DNA from: Halomonas dongshanensis
Lineage (GTDB): Bacteria > Pseudomonadota > Gammaproteobacteria > Pseudomonadales > Halomonadaceae
DNA length: 64,000 nt
Direction of reading: 5' to 3'
Assembly: GCF_024790395.1 (NCBI RefSeq)
Contig: NZ_JAJISC010000006.1
Coordinates: forward strand, 238,129-302,128
Below are positions 19,001 to 26,932 of the stretch, one piece after another. The notes beneath the pieces are model-generated. The model did no database searches. It was given only the letters and a program-made list of their open reading frames with translations, and was not told the origin of the DNA. The stretch's first letter is position 1. Each line of letters opens with the position of its first letter. The position numbers were made by a program, and so were the translations under genes.

Positions 19001-19793
19001 GCATCTCGCCACGCCCAAGCATGAGGAGAAGATTCGCTTTCGCGATATCGTTGCCCAGCCGCGCAAGATTATCTCGAGCCCCACATGGTCAGGATTGGAA
19101 GACGAACACGTCTCCTATAACGCCTGCTATACCAACGTGCATGAGCTGATCCCCTGGCGTACCGTCAGCGGTCGCCAGCAGTTCTATCAGGATCACGCCT
19201 GGATGCGCGCCTTTGGCGAGAGCCTGCTGGTCTACCGGCCGCCCATCGACACCAAAGCGGCCAAGGGCTTCACTCTACCCGAAGACAATGGTTTCAAGAG
19301 TAAGGCGCTCAACTTTCTTACTCCGCACCAGAAGTGGGGTATCCACTCCACTTACTCCGACAATCTACTGATGCTCACCCTCAACCGTGGTGGCCCGGTG
19401 GTGTGGCTCTCCGAAAACGATGCGCGTGAGATCGGCATCGAGGACAACGACTGGATCGAGGTGTACAACGCCAACGGCTCTATCGCCGCTCGAGCGGTCG
19501 TCAGTCAGCGGGTCAAGGATGGCATGGTGATGATGTACCACGCCCAGGAGCGTCAGGTGAACGTACCTGGCTCGGAAATCACCGGCACCCGCGGCGGCAT
19601 TCACAACTCGGTGACTCGCGTGTGCCCCAAGCCGACCCACATGATCGGCGGCTACGCCCAGCTCTCTTACGGTTTCAACTACTACGGCACCGTCGGCTCC
19701 AATCGCGACGAATTCGTGCTGGTGCGCAAGATGAAACACGTCGACTGGCTCGATGGCGAGAATAACGACAGCGTTCAGGAGGCCGTGAAATGA
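16011..19793 (+). CDS. narG: respiratory nitrate reductase alpha subunit (Mo-bisMGD catalytic subunit)
   Basis: NarG reduces nitrate to nitrite on the cytoplasmic face of the membrane. The 1260-residue protein carries the FS0 [4Fe-4S] ligands His50, Cys54, Cys58 and Cys93 (STHGVNCTGSCSWK and EPRGCPRG), identical in numbering to E. coli NarG. The molybdenum-site region YCDLPPASPMTWGEQTDV and other molybdopterin oxidoreductase segments are present, and the length is close to E. coli's 1247. I placed the start at the ATG at 16011 (MSHFIDRL), with GGAGAG upstream, rather than 18 codons earlier. narH overlaps its end by 4 bp. NarL-like heptamers lie upstream. Confidence 0.97.
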   Translation: MSHFIDRLNFFRKTREPYADGHGELRSESRQWEDAYRSRWQHDKVVRSTHGVNCTGSCSWKIYVKNGLVTWETQQTDYPRTRPDLPNHEPRGCPRGASYSWYLYSANRLKYPLVRKPLLALWREALKEHPDPVNAWASIVESPAKTKQYKRARGMGGFVRGDWDELNALIAAANVYTAKTVGPDRIIGFSPIPAMSMVSYAAGSRYLSLIGGVCMSFYDWYCDLPPASPMTWGEQTDVPESADWYNAGYIIAWGSNVPQTRTPDAHFFTEVRYKGTKTVSITPDYAEVSKLTDEWLSAKQGTDAALAMAMGHVILKEFHLDAPNAYFTEYVRRYTDMPFLVELEPREDGSYAPGRQLRASDFDAALGQTNNPEWKTVAWDETRDQLVVPRGSIGFRWGETGDNVGKWNLEPLDADGVEIKPLLSLANHHDSVARVAFPYFGGIEHEHFNHVKGEGIGAADDLLFHHLPVKRLARADGGEILAVTVFDLMCANYGIDRGFGESGFDDGATAFDQVRPYTPAWQEKITGVPAEQCTRIAREFADNAAKTQGRSMIIVGAGMNHWYHMDMNYRGLINMLIMCGCIGQSGGGWSHYVGQEKLRPQTGWTPLAFGLDWQRPPRHMNSTSFFYNHSSQWRYEKLEVKEILSPLAKVADYPGSLIDFNVRAERMGWLPSAPQLNTNPLRLKARAEAAGMSTADYAVEQLKSGALRFAAEDPDAPENFPRNMFIWRSNLLGSSGKGHEYMLKYLLGTRHGIQGKDLGDFGGPKPEEVVWRDDAPEGKLDLLVTLDFRMSTTCLYSDIVLPTATWYEKDDLNTSDMHPFIHPLTAATDPAWESRSDWEIYKGIAKAFSKACEGHLGEETDLVTLPMQHDSPGELAQPDVLDWKKGECAPIPGKTMPSLIEVTRDYPQTFERFTSVGPLLESIGNGGKGISWKTESEVELLGKLNHRKTAGPMAGRPKIDTAIDAAEMILTLAPETNGQVAVKAWEALSKITGRDHTHLATPKHEEKIRFRDIVAQPRKIISSPTWSGLEDEHVSYNACYTNVHELIPWRTVSGRQQFYQDHAWMRAFGESLLVYRPPIDTKAAKGFTLPEDNGFKSKALNFLTPHQKWGIHSTYSDNLLMLTLNRGGPVVWLSENDAREIGIEDNDWIEVYNANGSIAARAVVSQRVKDGMVMMYHAQERQVNVPGSEITGTRGGIHNSVTRVCPKPTHMIGGYAQLSYGFNYYGTVGSNRDEFVLVRKMKHVDWLDGENNDSVQEAVK

Positions 19794-21346
19794 AGATTCG
19801 CTCCCAGGTTGGCATGGTCTTGAATCTCGATAAGTGCATTGGTTGCCATACCTGCTCGGTGACCTGCAAAAACGTTTGGACCAGTCGTGAAGGCGTCGAG
19901 TACGCCTGGTTCAACAACGTCGAGACCAAGCCTGGCATTGGTTATCCCAAAGAGTGGGAGAACCAGGCCAAATGGAAGGGCGGTTGGCTGCGCCGCCCCG
20001 ATGGCAAAATAGAGCCGCGCATCGGTGGCAAGTGGCGTGTGCTGGCGAATATCTTCGCCAACCCCGATTTACCCGAGATCGACGACTACTACGAGCCGTT
20101 TACTTTCGACTACCAGCACTTGCATACCGCCAAGATCGGCAAGCATCAGCCCGTGGCGCGGCCACGTTCGCTGATTTCTGGCGAGCGCATGAAGAAGATC
20201 GAGTGGGGCCCCAACTGGGAAGAGATTCTTGGTACCGAATTCGCTAAGCGCCGTCGTGATGCCAACTTCGACAAGGTGCAAGCCGATATCTACGGCCAGT
20301 TCGAAAACACCTTCATGATGTATCTGCCAAGGCTCTGCGAGCACTGCCTCAACCCAACCTGTGTGGCCTCGTGCCCGAGCGGGGCGATCTACAAGCGCGA
20401 AGAGGACGGTATCGTACTGATCGATCAGGACAAGTGCCGCGGCTGGCGGATGTGCATCTCTGGCTGCCCGTATAAAAAGATCTACTACAACTGGAAAAGC
20501 GGTAAATCGGAGAAGTGCATTTTCTGCTACCCGCGCATCGAATCCGGCCAGCCAACCATCTGCTCCGAGACCTGTGTGGGACGTATTCGCTATCTCGGCG
20601 TGCTGCTCTACGATGCCGACCGTATCGAAGAAGTGGCCAGCACCACGGATGAGCGCGATCTCTACCACCGTCAGCGCGATATCTTCCTCGACCCTCACGA
20701 TCCTGAGGTGATCGCTCAGGCCAAACGTGATGGCGTGCAGGATAATGTCATCAAAGCCGCCCAGGCCTCGCCAGTCTACAAAATGGCCATCGATTGGGGG
20801 CTGGCGCTACCGCTGCATCCGGAGTATCGCACGCTACCCATGGTCTGGTACGTGCCGCCGCTCTCGCCCATCCAGTCTGCCGCCGAGGCAGGGCATATCG
20901 AGTTTGACGGCGTGCTGCCGAAGATCGAATCGCTGCGCATCCCGGTGAAGTATCTCGCCAACATGCTGACTGCCGGGGAAGAAGCGCCGGTAGTGCTGGC
21001 GCTCAAACGCTTGCTCGCCATGCGCCTCTACATGCGCGGAAAGCACGTCGACGGCGTGATCGACGACACCGTGATCGACGCAGTGGGCCTGAGTCGGGTG
21101 CAGGTAGAGGAGATGTATCGCTATCTGGCCATCGCCAACTACGAAGACCGCTTCGTGATTCCCACCAGCCATCGAGAAATCGCCATCGACGCCTTCCCCG
21201 AACGGGGCGGCTGCGGCTTCAGTTTTGGCGACGGTTGCCAAGGTGAGAGTCAGCCTAATTTGTTCAACGGGCGTAAACAGACCAGCGTACTGGTCGAGCC
21301 GGTCGGTATGTTCGACCCCCAGCTCGAGGATATGCGTCATGACTAA
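19790..21346 (+). CDS. narH: respiratory nitrate reductase beta subunit (iron-sulfur electron transfer)
   Basis: NarH passes electrons from the NarI hemes to NarG through one [3Fe-4S] and three [4Fe-4S] clusters. The 518-residue protein has all four cysteine groups: CIGCHTCSVTC at residues 16-26 (same numbering as E. coli), CEHCLNPTCVASCPSG, CRGWRMCISGCP with the tryptophan that marks the [3Fe-4S] cluster, and CIFCYPRIESGQPTICSETC. The ATG overlaps the narG stop, which couples their translation. The C-terminal part (about 350-515) follows the Nar-specific beta-subunit pattern. Confidence 0.97.
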   Translation: MKIRSQVGMVLNLDKCIGCHTCSVTCKNVWTSREGVEYAWFNNVETKPGIGYPKEWENQAKWKGGWLRRPDGKIEPRIGGKWRVLANIFANPDLPEIDDYYEPFTFDYQHLHTAKIGKHQPVARPRSLISGERMKKIEWGPNWEEILGTEFAKRRRDANFDKVQADIYGQFENTFMMYLPRLCEHCLNPTCVASCPSGAIYKREEDGIVLIDQDKCRGWRMCISGCPYKKIYYNWKSGKSEKCIFCYPRIESGQPTICSETCVGRIRYLGVLLYDADRIEEVASTTDERDLYHRQRDIFLDPHDPEVIAQAKRDGVQDNVIKAAQASPVYKMAIDWGLALPLHPEYRTLPMVWYVPPLSPIQSAAEAGHIEFDGVLPKIESLRIPVKYLANMLTAGEEAPVVLALKRLLAMRLYMRGKHVDGVIDDTVIDAVGLSRVQVEEMYRYLAIANYEDRFVIPTSHREIAIDAFPERGGCGFSFGDGCQGESQPNLFNGRKQTSVLVEPVGMFDPQLEDMRHD

Positions 21347-22136
21347 CGAGACCATCGATGCGCCGCCGGTTGCGTCAAGCCGTGTAGCCACCAGCGGTAT
21401 GCGCAGTTTACGCGTGCTGGCGAGACTGCTCGATTACCCCACGGCGCCGCTGCAGCAAGCCTGTGGCGAAATGATCGAGATCATCGATGCCGAGCCACGC
21501 TGGTCGCGCCAGATGAAAGCCGCCCTGATGGCCTGGTGCCAGCGCCTTCACGACCAAGAGCTGCTCGAGCTACAGGCCGACTACGTCGCGCTGTTCGATA
21601 AAGGGCGCGCCACGTCGCTTCTGCTGTTCGAGCACGTGCACGGTGAATCGCGTGATCGCGGCCAGGCCATGGTGGATCTATTGGCCGAGTACAGCGCTGC
21701 CGGCTTCGAGCTGGATGCCCGTGAGCTACCTGACTACCTGCCGGTCTTTCTGGAGTATCTATCGCTATGCAGCGATGCGGCCATTGGCCGTTGGCTAGGC
21801 GAAATACGCCATATCTTGGCCCTGCTCACGGCGCGCCTGGAAGAGCGTAGCGCCGACCAGGCGTTGGCGCCTCTGGCGCTGCTGGCGCTGATCGGTGCAG
21901 AGGCAGATGTCGCCATGCATCGCTCGCACGTCGAGAAGGAGAAACCCGACGACACGCCCGAAGCACTCGATGCGGTGTGGGAGGAGGAAGCCGTGCGCTT
22001 CTCCGCCACCTCCGATGAAGACTGTGCCTTGCAGTCGGCAGAAGGGCGGCGCTTGGCTGAACGCAAGCACGCCACGCACGCCCAGGTCGTACGCATCATG
22101 CCCGATATTTCCTCCACCCCTCGCACCGGTCGCTAA
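21339..22136 (+). CDS. narJ: nitrate reductase molybdenum cofactor assembly chaperone
   Basis: NarJ is a cytoplasmic TorD/NarJ-family chaperone that holds apo-NarGH until the Mo cofactor and FS0 cluster are inserted. The all-helical core has the family segments LARLLDYPTAPLQQA, LQADYVALFDKGRATSLLLF and EHVHGESRDRGQAMVDLL. The start at 21339 overlaps the narH end by 8 bp; the longer upstream frame lies inside narH. At 265 residues it is slightly longer than E. coli NarJ (236), with a charged C-terminal extension. Confidence 0.94.
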   Translation: MTNETIDAPPVASSRVATSGMRSLRVLARLLDYPTAPLQQACGEMIEIIDAEPRWSRQMKAALMAWCQRLHDQELLELQADYVALFDKGRATSLLLFEHVHGESRDRGQAMVDLLAEYSAAGFELDARELPDYLPVFLEYLSLCSDAAIGRWLGEIRHILALLTARLEERSADQALAPLALLALIGAEADVAMHRSHVEKEKPDDTPEALDAVWEEEAVRFSATSDEDCALQSAEGRRLAERKHATHAQVVRIMPDISSTPRTGR

Positions 22137-22149
22137 CGGGAGAGCTCTC

Positions 22150-22842
22150 ATGTATGACGCTTTCGCGCACTACCTCACACATTTGATTTACGGCTACTAC
22201 CCCTATCTGGCGGGCACGGTATTTTTGATCGGTAGCCTGGTTCGCTACGACCATGGCCAGTACACCTGGAAAACCGGCTCCAGCCAGATGCTTTCCACCA
22301 AGCACATGCGCTGGGCGAGCAATCTCTTCCACATCGGCATCATCACCATCTTCTTTGGCCATTTGGTGGGCATGTTGACGCCACACTGGGTTTACGAGCC
22401 CTTCATCGCTGCAGCCAACAAGCAATTGCTTGCCATCGTGGTAGGTGGCATTGCCGGGGCCATGTGCCTGGTAGGTGGCGCCATGTTGCTCTATCGGCGC
22501 CTTTTCAACCTGCGCGTGCGGCAATCGTCCAGCCTGATGGATACCCTGATACTGGCCATCCTGGTCACCCAGGCAGGCCTTGGGATGATCACCATTCTGT
22601 TCTCGCTAGGACACATGGATGGCGAAATGATGCTGACGCTCTCGAGCTGGGCGCAAGCCATCGTCTTCTTTGGCGGCGGCGCGGCCGACTACATGCAGGA
22701 AGTGCCCTGGATCTATCGGCTGCATATCTTCCTTGGGCTGACCATCATCCTGCTTTTCCCCTTTACCCGCTTGGTACACGTGTGGAGCGCACCGCTGGGC
22801 TACCTGACCCGACGCTATCAACTGGTTCGGCGCCGTGGTTGA
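22150..22842 (+). CDS. narI: respiratory nitrate reductase gamma subunit (cytochrome b)
   Basis: NarI anchors NarGH and oxidises quinol with two b-type hemes. The 230-residue protein has five predicted helices. Histidines in helix 2 (NLFHIGIITIFFGHLVGM) and in the last helix (RLHIFLGLTIILLFPFTRLVHVW) are in the positions of the heme ligands. The segment YDHGQYTWKTGSSQ after helix 1 is typical. The ATG at 22150 follows the narJ stop by 13 bp with GGGAGAG upstream. Length fits E. coli NarI (225). Confidence 0.96.
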   Translation: MYDAFAHYLTHLIYGYYPYLAGTVFLIGSLVRYDHGQYTWKTGSSQMLSTKHMRWASNLFHIGIITIFFGHLVGMLTPHWVYEPFIAAANKQLLAIVVGGIAGAMCLVGGAMLLYRRLFNLRVRQSSSLMDTLILAILVTQAGLGMITILFSLGHMDGEMMLTLSSWAQAIVFFGGGAADYMQEVPWIYRLHIFLGLTIILLFPFTRLVHVWSAPLGYLTRRYQLVRRRG

Positions 22843-22890
22843 GTTCGGCGGTAGCCACTCAACACGAGGTGTAAAGCGAGAGGACATGAC

Positions 22891-23715
22891 ATGCAGCGAA
22901 TAGAGATCGAACAGCTCCCGGGGAGCGCTCACGCGGCTTTGATCCGAGTGGGGAGCACCGCCATCGATGAAGAGAGCGTGGCGCGTGAAGTGCAGCACCA
23001 CACGGCGCCAACGCTTGAAGAGGCGCAGCAGCAGGCGGCGCGCGCTCTGGTCATTCGGGCATTGCTGACGCAGCGGGCCGAGCAACTTGGCCTTCTTTCC
23101 GAGCGTGACGCTGTCACGGAGGAGGAGCAAACATCGGCGATTACGGCCTTGTTAGAGCAGGAGCTCACCGTGCCCGAACCCAATGACGACGATTGCCGAC
23201 GTTTTTATGCCACGCACCCCGAGCGCTTTAGTGAGCCTGACGTGATGCGGGTTCATCATATTCTGCTTGCCGCCGCGCCAGATGATTCACAAGAGCGCGA
23301 TACTGCCTACCAGCAGGGCGAGTATCTTATCGATACGCTCACCTTCGCACCGGAGCGGTTCGATGAAATGGCTAGCCGTTACTCTGCCTGCCCCTCCAAA
23401 ACGAGCGGTGGCGATCTTGGTTGGCTGGCGCCAGGGCAGACCGTGGAAGAGCTCGACCGGGCGCTACGCTATTTACCCCTAGGGCTCCATGGCCGCCCGC
23501 TCGCGTCGCGCTATGGCTGGCATGTCGTGCGTATCGATGAGCGGCGGGAAGGGCAGGTGCTAGCCTTCGAGCAGGTGGCGGATAGCGTGCGCCATCTCCT
23601 TCGCGAGCAGTCGTCACGCCGTGCCGTGCGCCACTATCTACTCGCCTTGGAAGCCGAATTCGGCGTCGAAGGGTTCGCGCTAGACGACGATGCCAGCGCC
23701 AGCCTCATGCAGTAA
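22891..23715 (+). CDS. parvulin-type peptidyl-prolyl isomerase, nar operon accessory
   Basis: A 274-residue protein with a rotamase domain at about 115-215: VMRVHHILLAA, SRYSACPSKTSGGDLGWLAPGQ and SRYGWHVVRIDE are the classic parvulin elements. The N-terminal 110 residues are helical, as in NifM and SurA-like chaperone isomerases. No signal peptide is visible, so it should be cytoplasmic. It begins 48 bp after narI with AGAGGA before the ATG, so it is probably the fifth gene of the nar operon. PpiC genes follow narI in several pseudomonads and halomonads, and a role in folding or maturing NarGHI is a reasonable inference, as NifM does for nitrogenase iron protein. Confidence 0.88.
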   Translation: MQRIEIEQLPGSAHAALIRVGSTAIDEESVAREVQHHTAPTLEEAQQQAARALVIRALLTQRAEQLGLLSERDAVTEEEQTSAITALLEQELTVPEPNDDDCRRFYATHPERFSEPDVMRVHHILLAAAPDDSQERDTAYQQGEYLIDTLTFAPERFDEMASRYSACPSKTSGGDLGWLAPGQTVEELDRALRYLPLGLHGRPLASRYGWHVVRIDERREGQVLAFEQVADSVRHLLREQSSRRAVRHYLLALEAEFGVEGFALDDDASASLMQ

Positions 23716-23849
23716 CCGCGACTTTCATTCACGTTGGCGTTGCCTACGAGTAGGGGCAAGTACTTCAGATATAAAGATGGAAGAGCCCGAGAGATGAAAC
23801 CGGTGCCTGGGTGAATTATGCTCGGAGCTCGACCATTTAGGAGAGCGCC

Positions 23850-24152
23850 ATGTATATCGCTATGAACCGTTTTCGTATCGCCCCGGGCCGGGAAGAGGAC
23901 TTTCTCGAGGTGTGGCGCAACCGCGACTCACACCTTGATTCCGTCCCCGGCTTTCAGCAGTTCAAAATGCTCCAGGGCGAAAAGCAGGAAGATCACACCC
24001 TGTTCATTTCTCATAGCATCTGGGAAAGCGAAGACGCTTTCCGCGCCTGGACCAAATCCGATGCCTTTCGCAAAGCCCACGCAGGCGCCAAAACACCGGA
24101 AGGCATCTACCTCGGACCACCAAAGTTCGAGGGATATGCCGTGGTGCTTTAA
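23850..24152 (+). CDS. antibiotic biosynthesis monooxygenase (ABM) domain protein, HmoA-like
   Basis: A 100-residue single-domain protein with the dimeric ferredoxin-like ABM fold: MYIAMNRFRIAPGREEDFLE at the start, then GFQQFKMLQGE and TLFISHSIWESEDAF. This pattern is like the HmoA/IsdG-type heme-degrading monooxygenases and related small proteins, but heme degradation cannot be assigned from sequence. GGAGAG precedes the ATG. It is monocistronic: 134 bp separate it from the nar operon, and an 18-bp perfect hairpin follows its stop. Confidence 0.8.
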   Translation: MYIAMNRFRIAPGREEDFLEVWRNRDSHLDSVPGFQQFKMLQGEKQEDHTLFISHSIWESEDAFRAWTKSDAFRKAHAGAKTPEGIYLGPPKFEGYAVVL

Positions 24153-24174
24153 CGTTTGAGCCCCTGCCATTCTT

Positions 24175-24221
24175 CAGTACAACCCTGCCGCTTACGAGCG
24201 GCAGGGTTGTACTGGGCTTTT
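24175..24221 (+). terminator. strong intrinsic terminator with an 18-bp perfect stem
   Basis: CAGTACAACCCTGCCGCT at 24175-24192 is exactly complementary to the arm at 24197-24214, with a TACG loop. A short T-rich tail (GGCTTTT) follows on the plus strand. It ends the ABM gene and insulates it from the convergent amidase operon. Confidence 0.8.
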
Positions 24222-24257
24222 ATGAAAAGCCGATAAGCGCTCCATCATCGTGGGTAT

Positions 24258-25646
24258 TCAAAATATAGGCGGCGCTAGCCTTGGCAACGCCCGCTCTAAC
24301 AACTGCGCCGCATGCAACACCTTCATATCCTGATATTTACCTGCCACTAGCTGAAGTCCTACAGGCAGCCCCTGATCATCCAGGCCGCAGGGGAGCGAGG
24401 CGGCGGGTTGTTGGGTGAGGTTGAAGGGATAGCTGAAAGGCGTCCAATCCATCCAATCATGGTAAGGCCCCTCCGGTGGTACGTTGTGCCCGGCAGTAAA
24501 GGGTGCGATGGGCATCATGGGCGTGATGAGTAGATCATAGCGCTGATGGAACGCGGCCATGGTGGCGGTTAGTTCGCTGCGCTGCCGTCGTGCCGCGAGG
24601 TAATCTGCAAGCGCGAGCGCTTGTCCTCGTCGAGCGATATCGACAAACCCCGGGTCGATATGCGTTAGCTGGGCATCGCTTAAGCGTTCGAGCACCTGCG
24701 TTGCGCCGCTGAACCAGAGCGTATTGAACGTGGTCAGCGGGTCGTCGAAACCAGGATCGATATGCTCCACCGTGGCGCCCAGCGCTTCCAGCTGGGCAAC
24801 TGCTTTGGCAACACATCGGGCGATATCCGGCGCTACATCGACATAGCCAAGGTTGGCGCTGAAAGCGATGCGCCAGCCGCGCAGGTCGGCGGGTGGCGGT
24901 GTTTGCCAGTTTGGGCCTTGTGGGTTGCCTGCGTAGCCGTCGCGCGCATCGGGTTGGGCCATTACGCTGAGCATCAAAGCGCTATCGGCCACGCTACGTG
25001 TCATTGGCCCCAGATGCGAAAGCGTGCTCATGGCGCTGGCAGGCCATTGGGGGACCCAGCCGAAGGTTGGTTTTATACCAAAGGTGCCGGTAAAGCTCGC
25101 AGGAATGCGGATCGAGCCGCCCGCATCACTGCCTTGATGCAAAAGCCCGAGGTTGAGCGCTGCCGCCACTCCTGCACCCCCCGAAGAGCCGCCTGGAGTT
25201 AGCGCAGGGTTCCAGGGGTTACGCGTGATGCCGTGCAGCGGGTTGTCGGTCACCCCCTTCCACCCAAACTCCGGCGAGGTAGTCTTGCCAATGACGATGG
25301 CACCCGCGGCCTTCAGGTGTGCGCTAACTGGCGCATCGACGTCCCAGGGCCCATCGGCATCGGTCGAGGTCGACCCCATCCGCGTTGGCAGCCCCTTGGT
25401 GGGTGTTAAATCCTTGATGGTGATGGGAATGCCATCGAGTGGCCCGCATGGGGTTCCCGCTTGCCAGCGCTTGGCCGCTGCCTCTGCTTGATGGCGTGCC
25501 TGGGCGGCATTGATACAACTAAAGGCATTGAGTGATTGGTAGTGTTCGATGCGCGTAAGGCAGGAGTCGATTAACTCGACCGGTGAGAGCGAGCCTTCAC
25601 GAAAGCGTGCCAGCGCCTGGGTCGCGGTGATCGATGCGAGGTTCAT
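24258..25646 (-). CDS. amidase-signature family amidase
   Basis: This 462-residue enzyme has the amidase Ser-cisSer-Lys triad: the lysine in PITIKDLTPT, the glycine-serine segment PGGSSGGAGVAAAL, and the nucleophilic serine in GSDAGGSIRIPAS. It hydrolyses an amide to acid and ammonia; the substrate is not visible. I placed the start at the ATG at 25646, whose ATGA overlaps the carbamoylase stop; the open frame runs much further upstream only because the carbamoylase is frame-shadowed. It is the last gene of a five-gene minus-strand operon of symporter, regulator and two C-N hydrolases. Together with the carbamoylase it suggests sequential removal of a carbamoyl and an amide group, or use of an allophanate- or ureide-like compound. 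Confidence 0.88.
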   Translation of the reverse strand: MNLASITATQALARFREGSLSPVELIDSCLTRIEHYQSLNAFSCINAAQARHQAEAAAKRWQAGTPCGPLDGIPITIKDLTPTKGLPTRMGSTSTDADGPWDVDAPVSAHLKAAGAIVIGKTTSPEFGWKGVTDNPLHGITRNPWNPALTPGGSSGGAGVAAALNLGLLHQGSDAGGSIRIPASFTGTFGIKPTFGWVPQWPASAMSTLSHLGPMTRSVADSALMLSVMAQPDARDGYAGNPQGPNWQTPPPADLRGWRIAFSANLGYVDVAPDIARCVAKAVAQLEALGATVEHIDPGFDDPLTTFNTLWFSGATQVLERLSDAQLTHIDPGFVDIARRGQALALADYLAARRQRSELTATMAAFHQRYDLLITPMMPIAPFTAGHNVPPEGPYHDWMDWTPFSYPFNLTQQPAASLPCGLDDQGLPVGLQLVAGKYQDMKVLHAAQLLERALPRLAPPIF

Positions 25647-26932
25647 GCGGCAACTCCGGCGGCGTCGAGGACTGCGTGCAATAGGACATTGGCGCCCGCG
25701 TGGACGTGTTCGGGGGTGGCGCTCTCGGCTTCGTTGTGGCTGATGCCGTCTTTGCAGGGAATGAAGATCATCGCTGCAGGTGCCACGCGACCAATGAAAA
25801 TGGCGTCGTGCCCGGCACCACTGATGATCTCTCGGTGCGATAGTCCAAGACGCTCTGCGCCTCGGCGCACGGCTTCGACGCAGCGCTCGTCGAAGAATTC
25901 TGGGGCGAAGTCGGCGGTTGGCGTCAGCGTGTAGTCGAGGCCATGGCGTTCGCTGATGTTGGCGATGGACGTGGCGAGGGTCTGACTCATGGTGGCGAGC
26001 GCTTCGGGCTCCCAATGGCGCATATCCAACGTCATCGTGACCTCGCCAGGGATGACGTTGCGCGACCCCGGATGCGCCGTGATGCAACCCACCGTGCCAC
26101 GTCCATGGGGCGCGTGCTCGCTGGCGATATGGTTGAGCGCCTGAATGATCTCGGCCGCGCCCAGAAGCGCATCGCGACGTAGGTGCATCGGCGTGGGGCC
26201 TGCGTGCGCTTCCAACCCGGTGAGCGTGAGGTCGAACCACTTCTGGCCGAGCGCGCCGATCACCACGCCAATGGTGGTATCGGTATCTTCCAGGATGGGG
26301 CCTTGCTCGATGTGCGGCTCGAAATAAGCTTTGATTTCATCGATGCTGACGTTGTCACTGCCACGGGCGTGAATGGCGTCTAGCGCCTCGCCCGCACTGG
26401 CGCCTTCGGCATCGGTACGGGCGAGCATGGTGTCGAAGTCGAGCTCGCCCGTAAATACGCCCGAGCCCATCATGCAAGGTGCGAAACGGCAGCCCTCTTC
26501 ATTGGTCCAGGCGACGACCTCGACCGGCGCATCGGTCGTGATGTTATGGGCGTTGAGCGTGCGGATGACTTCCAGGCCGGCGAGTACACCAAAGCAGCCA
26601 TCGTACTTGCCCCCGGTGGGCTGACTGTCCAGATGGCTGCCCATCATCACCGCTGGGCCATCCACGCGCCCAGGGCGGCGGGCAAAAACGTTACCGATAC
26701 GATCAACGCGAATGGTGCAGCCCTCGGCGCGACACCATTGAATGAAGAGCTCGCGGCCCTGGCGGTCCAGTTCGGTCAGCGCTTGGCGGTTGACGCCACC
26801 CTTTGGCGTGGCGCCAATCTTGGCCATCTCCATCAACGCTTGCCACAAGCGGTCACTATCGGTGTGCAGTGCCGCGAAGACGCTCCCGGTGGCGGCGTCT
26901 TCACTTGGGCGAGACTCATTGGTTACGGTCAT
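25643..26932 (-). CDS. M20-family Zn-dependent N-carbamoyl amino acid / ureido hydrolase
   Basis: A 429-residue member of the hydantoinase/carbamoylase family (AllC, HyuC, PydC group). The metal-binding segments are MMGSHLDSQPTGGKYDG, AWTNEEGCRFAPCMMGSGVF and a later SGAGHDAIFIGRVAPAAMIF, and the lid domain has GLEAHAGPTPMHLRRDAL. Such enzymes hydrolyse N-carbamoyl amino acids, ureidopropionate or allantoate to the amine, CO2 and ammonia. I chose the ATG at 26932, with GAGGAAG five bases upstream, over the GTG at 26938. Its 5' end overlaps the regulator gene. The divergent beta-alanine aminotransferase operon makes N-carbamoyl-beta-alanine (beta-ureidopropionate) the most attractive substrate, which is inference. 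Confidence 0.85.
   Translation of the reverse strand: MTVTNESRPSEDAATGSVFAALHTDSDRLWQALMEMAKIGATPKGGVNRQALTELDRQGRELFIQWCRAEGCTIRVDRIGNVFARRPGRVDGPAVMMGSHLDSQPTGGKYDGCFGVLAGLEVIRTLNAHNITTDAPVEVVAWTNEEGCRFAPCMMGSGVFTGELDFDTMLARTDAEGASAGEALDAIHARGSDNVSIDEIKAYFEPHIEQGPILEDTDTTIGVVIGALGQKWFDLTLTGLEAHAGPTPMHLRRDALLGAAEIIQALNHIASEHAPHGRGTVGCITAHPGSRNVIPGEVTMTLDMRHWEPEALATMSQTLATSIANISERHGLDYTLTPTADFAPEFFDERCVEAVRRGAERLGLSHREIISGAGHDAIFIGRVAPAAMIFIPCKDGISHNEAESATPEHVHAGANVLLHAVLDAAGVAA

Noticed and set aside
18129..19022. Minus-strand open frame of 297 codons inside narG
   Set aside because: Shadow of a highly conserved narG region; no domain is recognisable.
23716..23849. Hairpin TTGCCTAC ... GTAGGGGCAA after the parvulin gene as a terminator
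   Set aside because: The stem has a bulge and no T-run follows; too weak to list.
25647..26240. N-terminal extension of the amidase frame (198 codons)
   Set aside because: The extension lies inside the carbamoylase gene, is arginine-, histidine- and serine-rich and does not resemble any amidase N-terminus; the ATGA overlap at 25643-25646 marks the true start.
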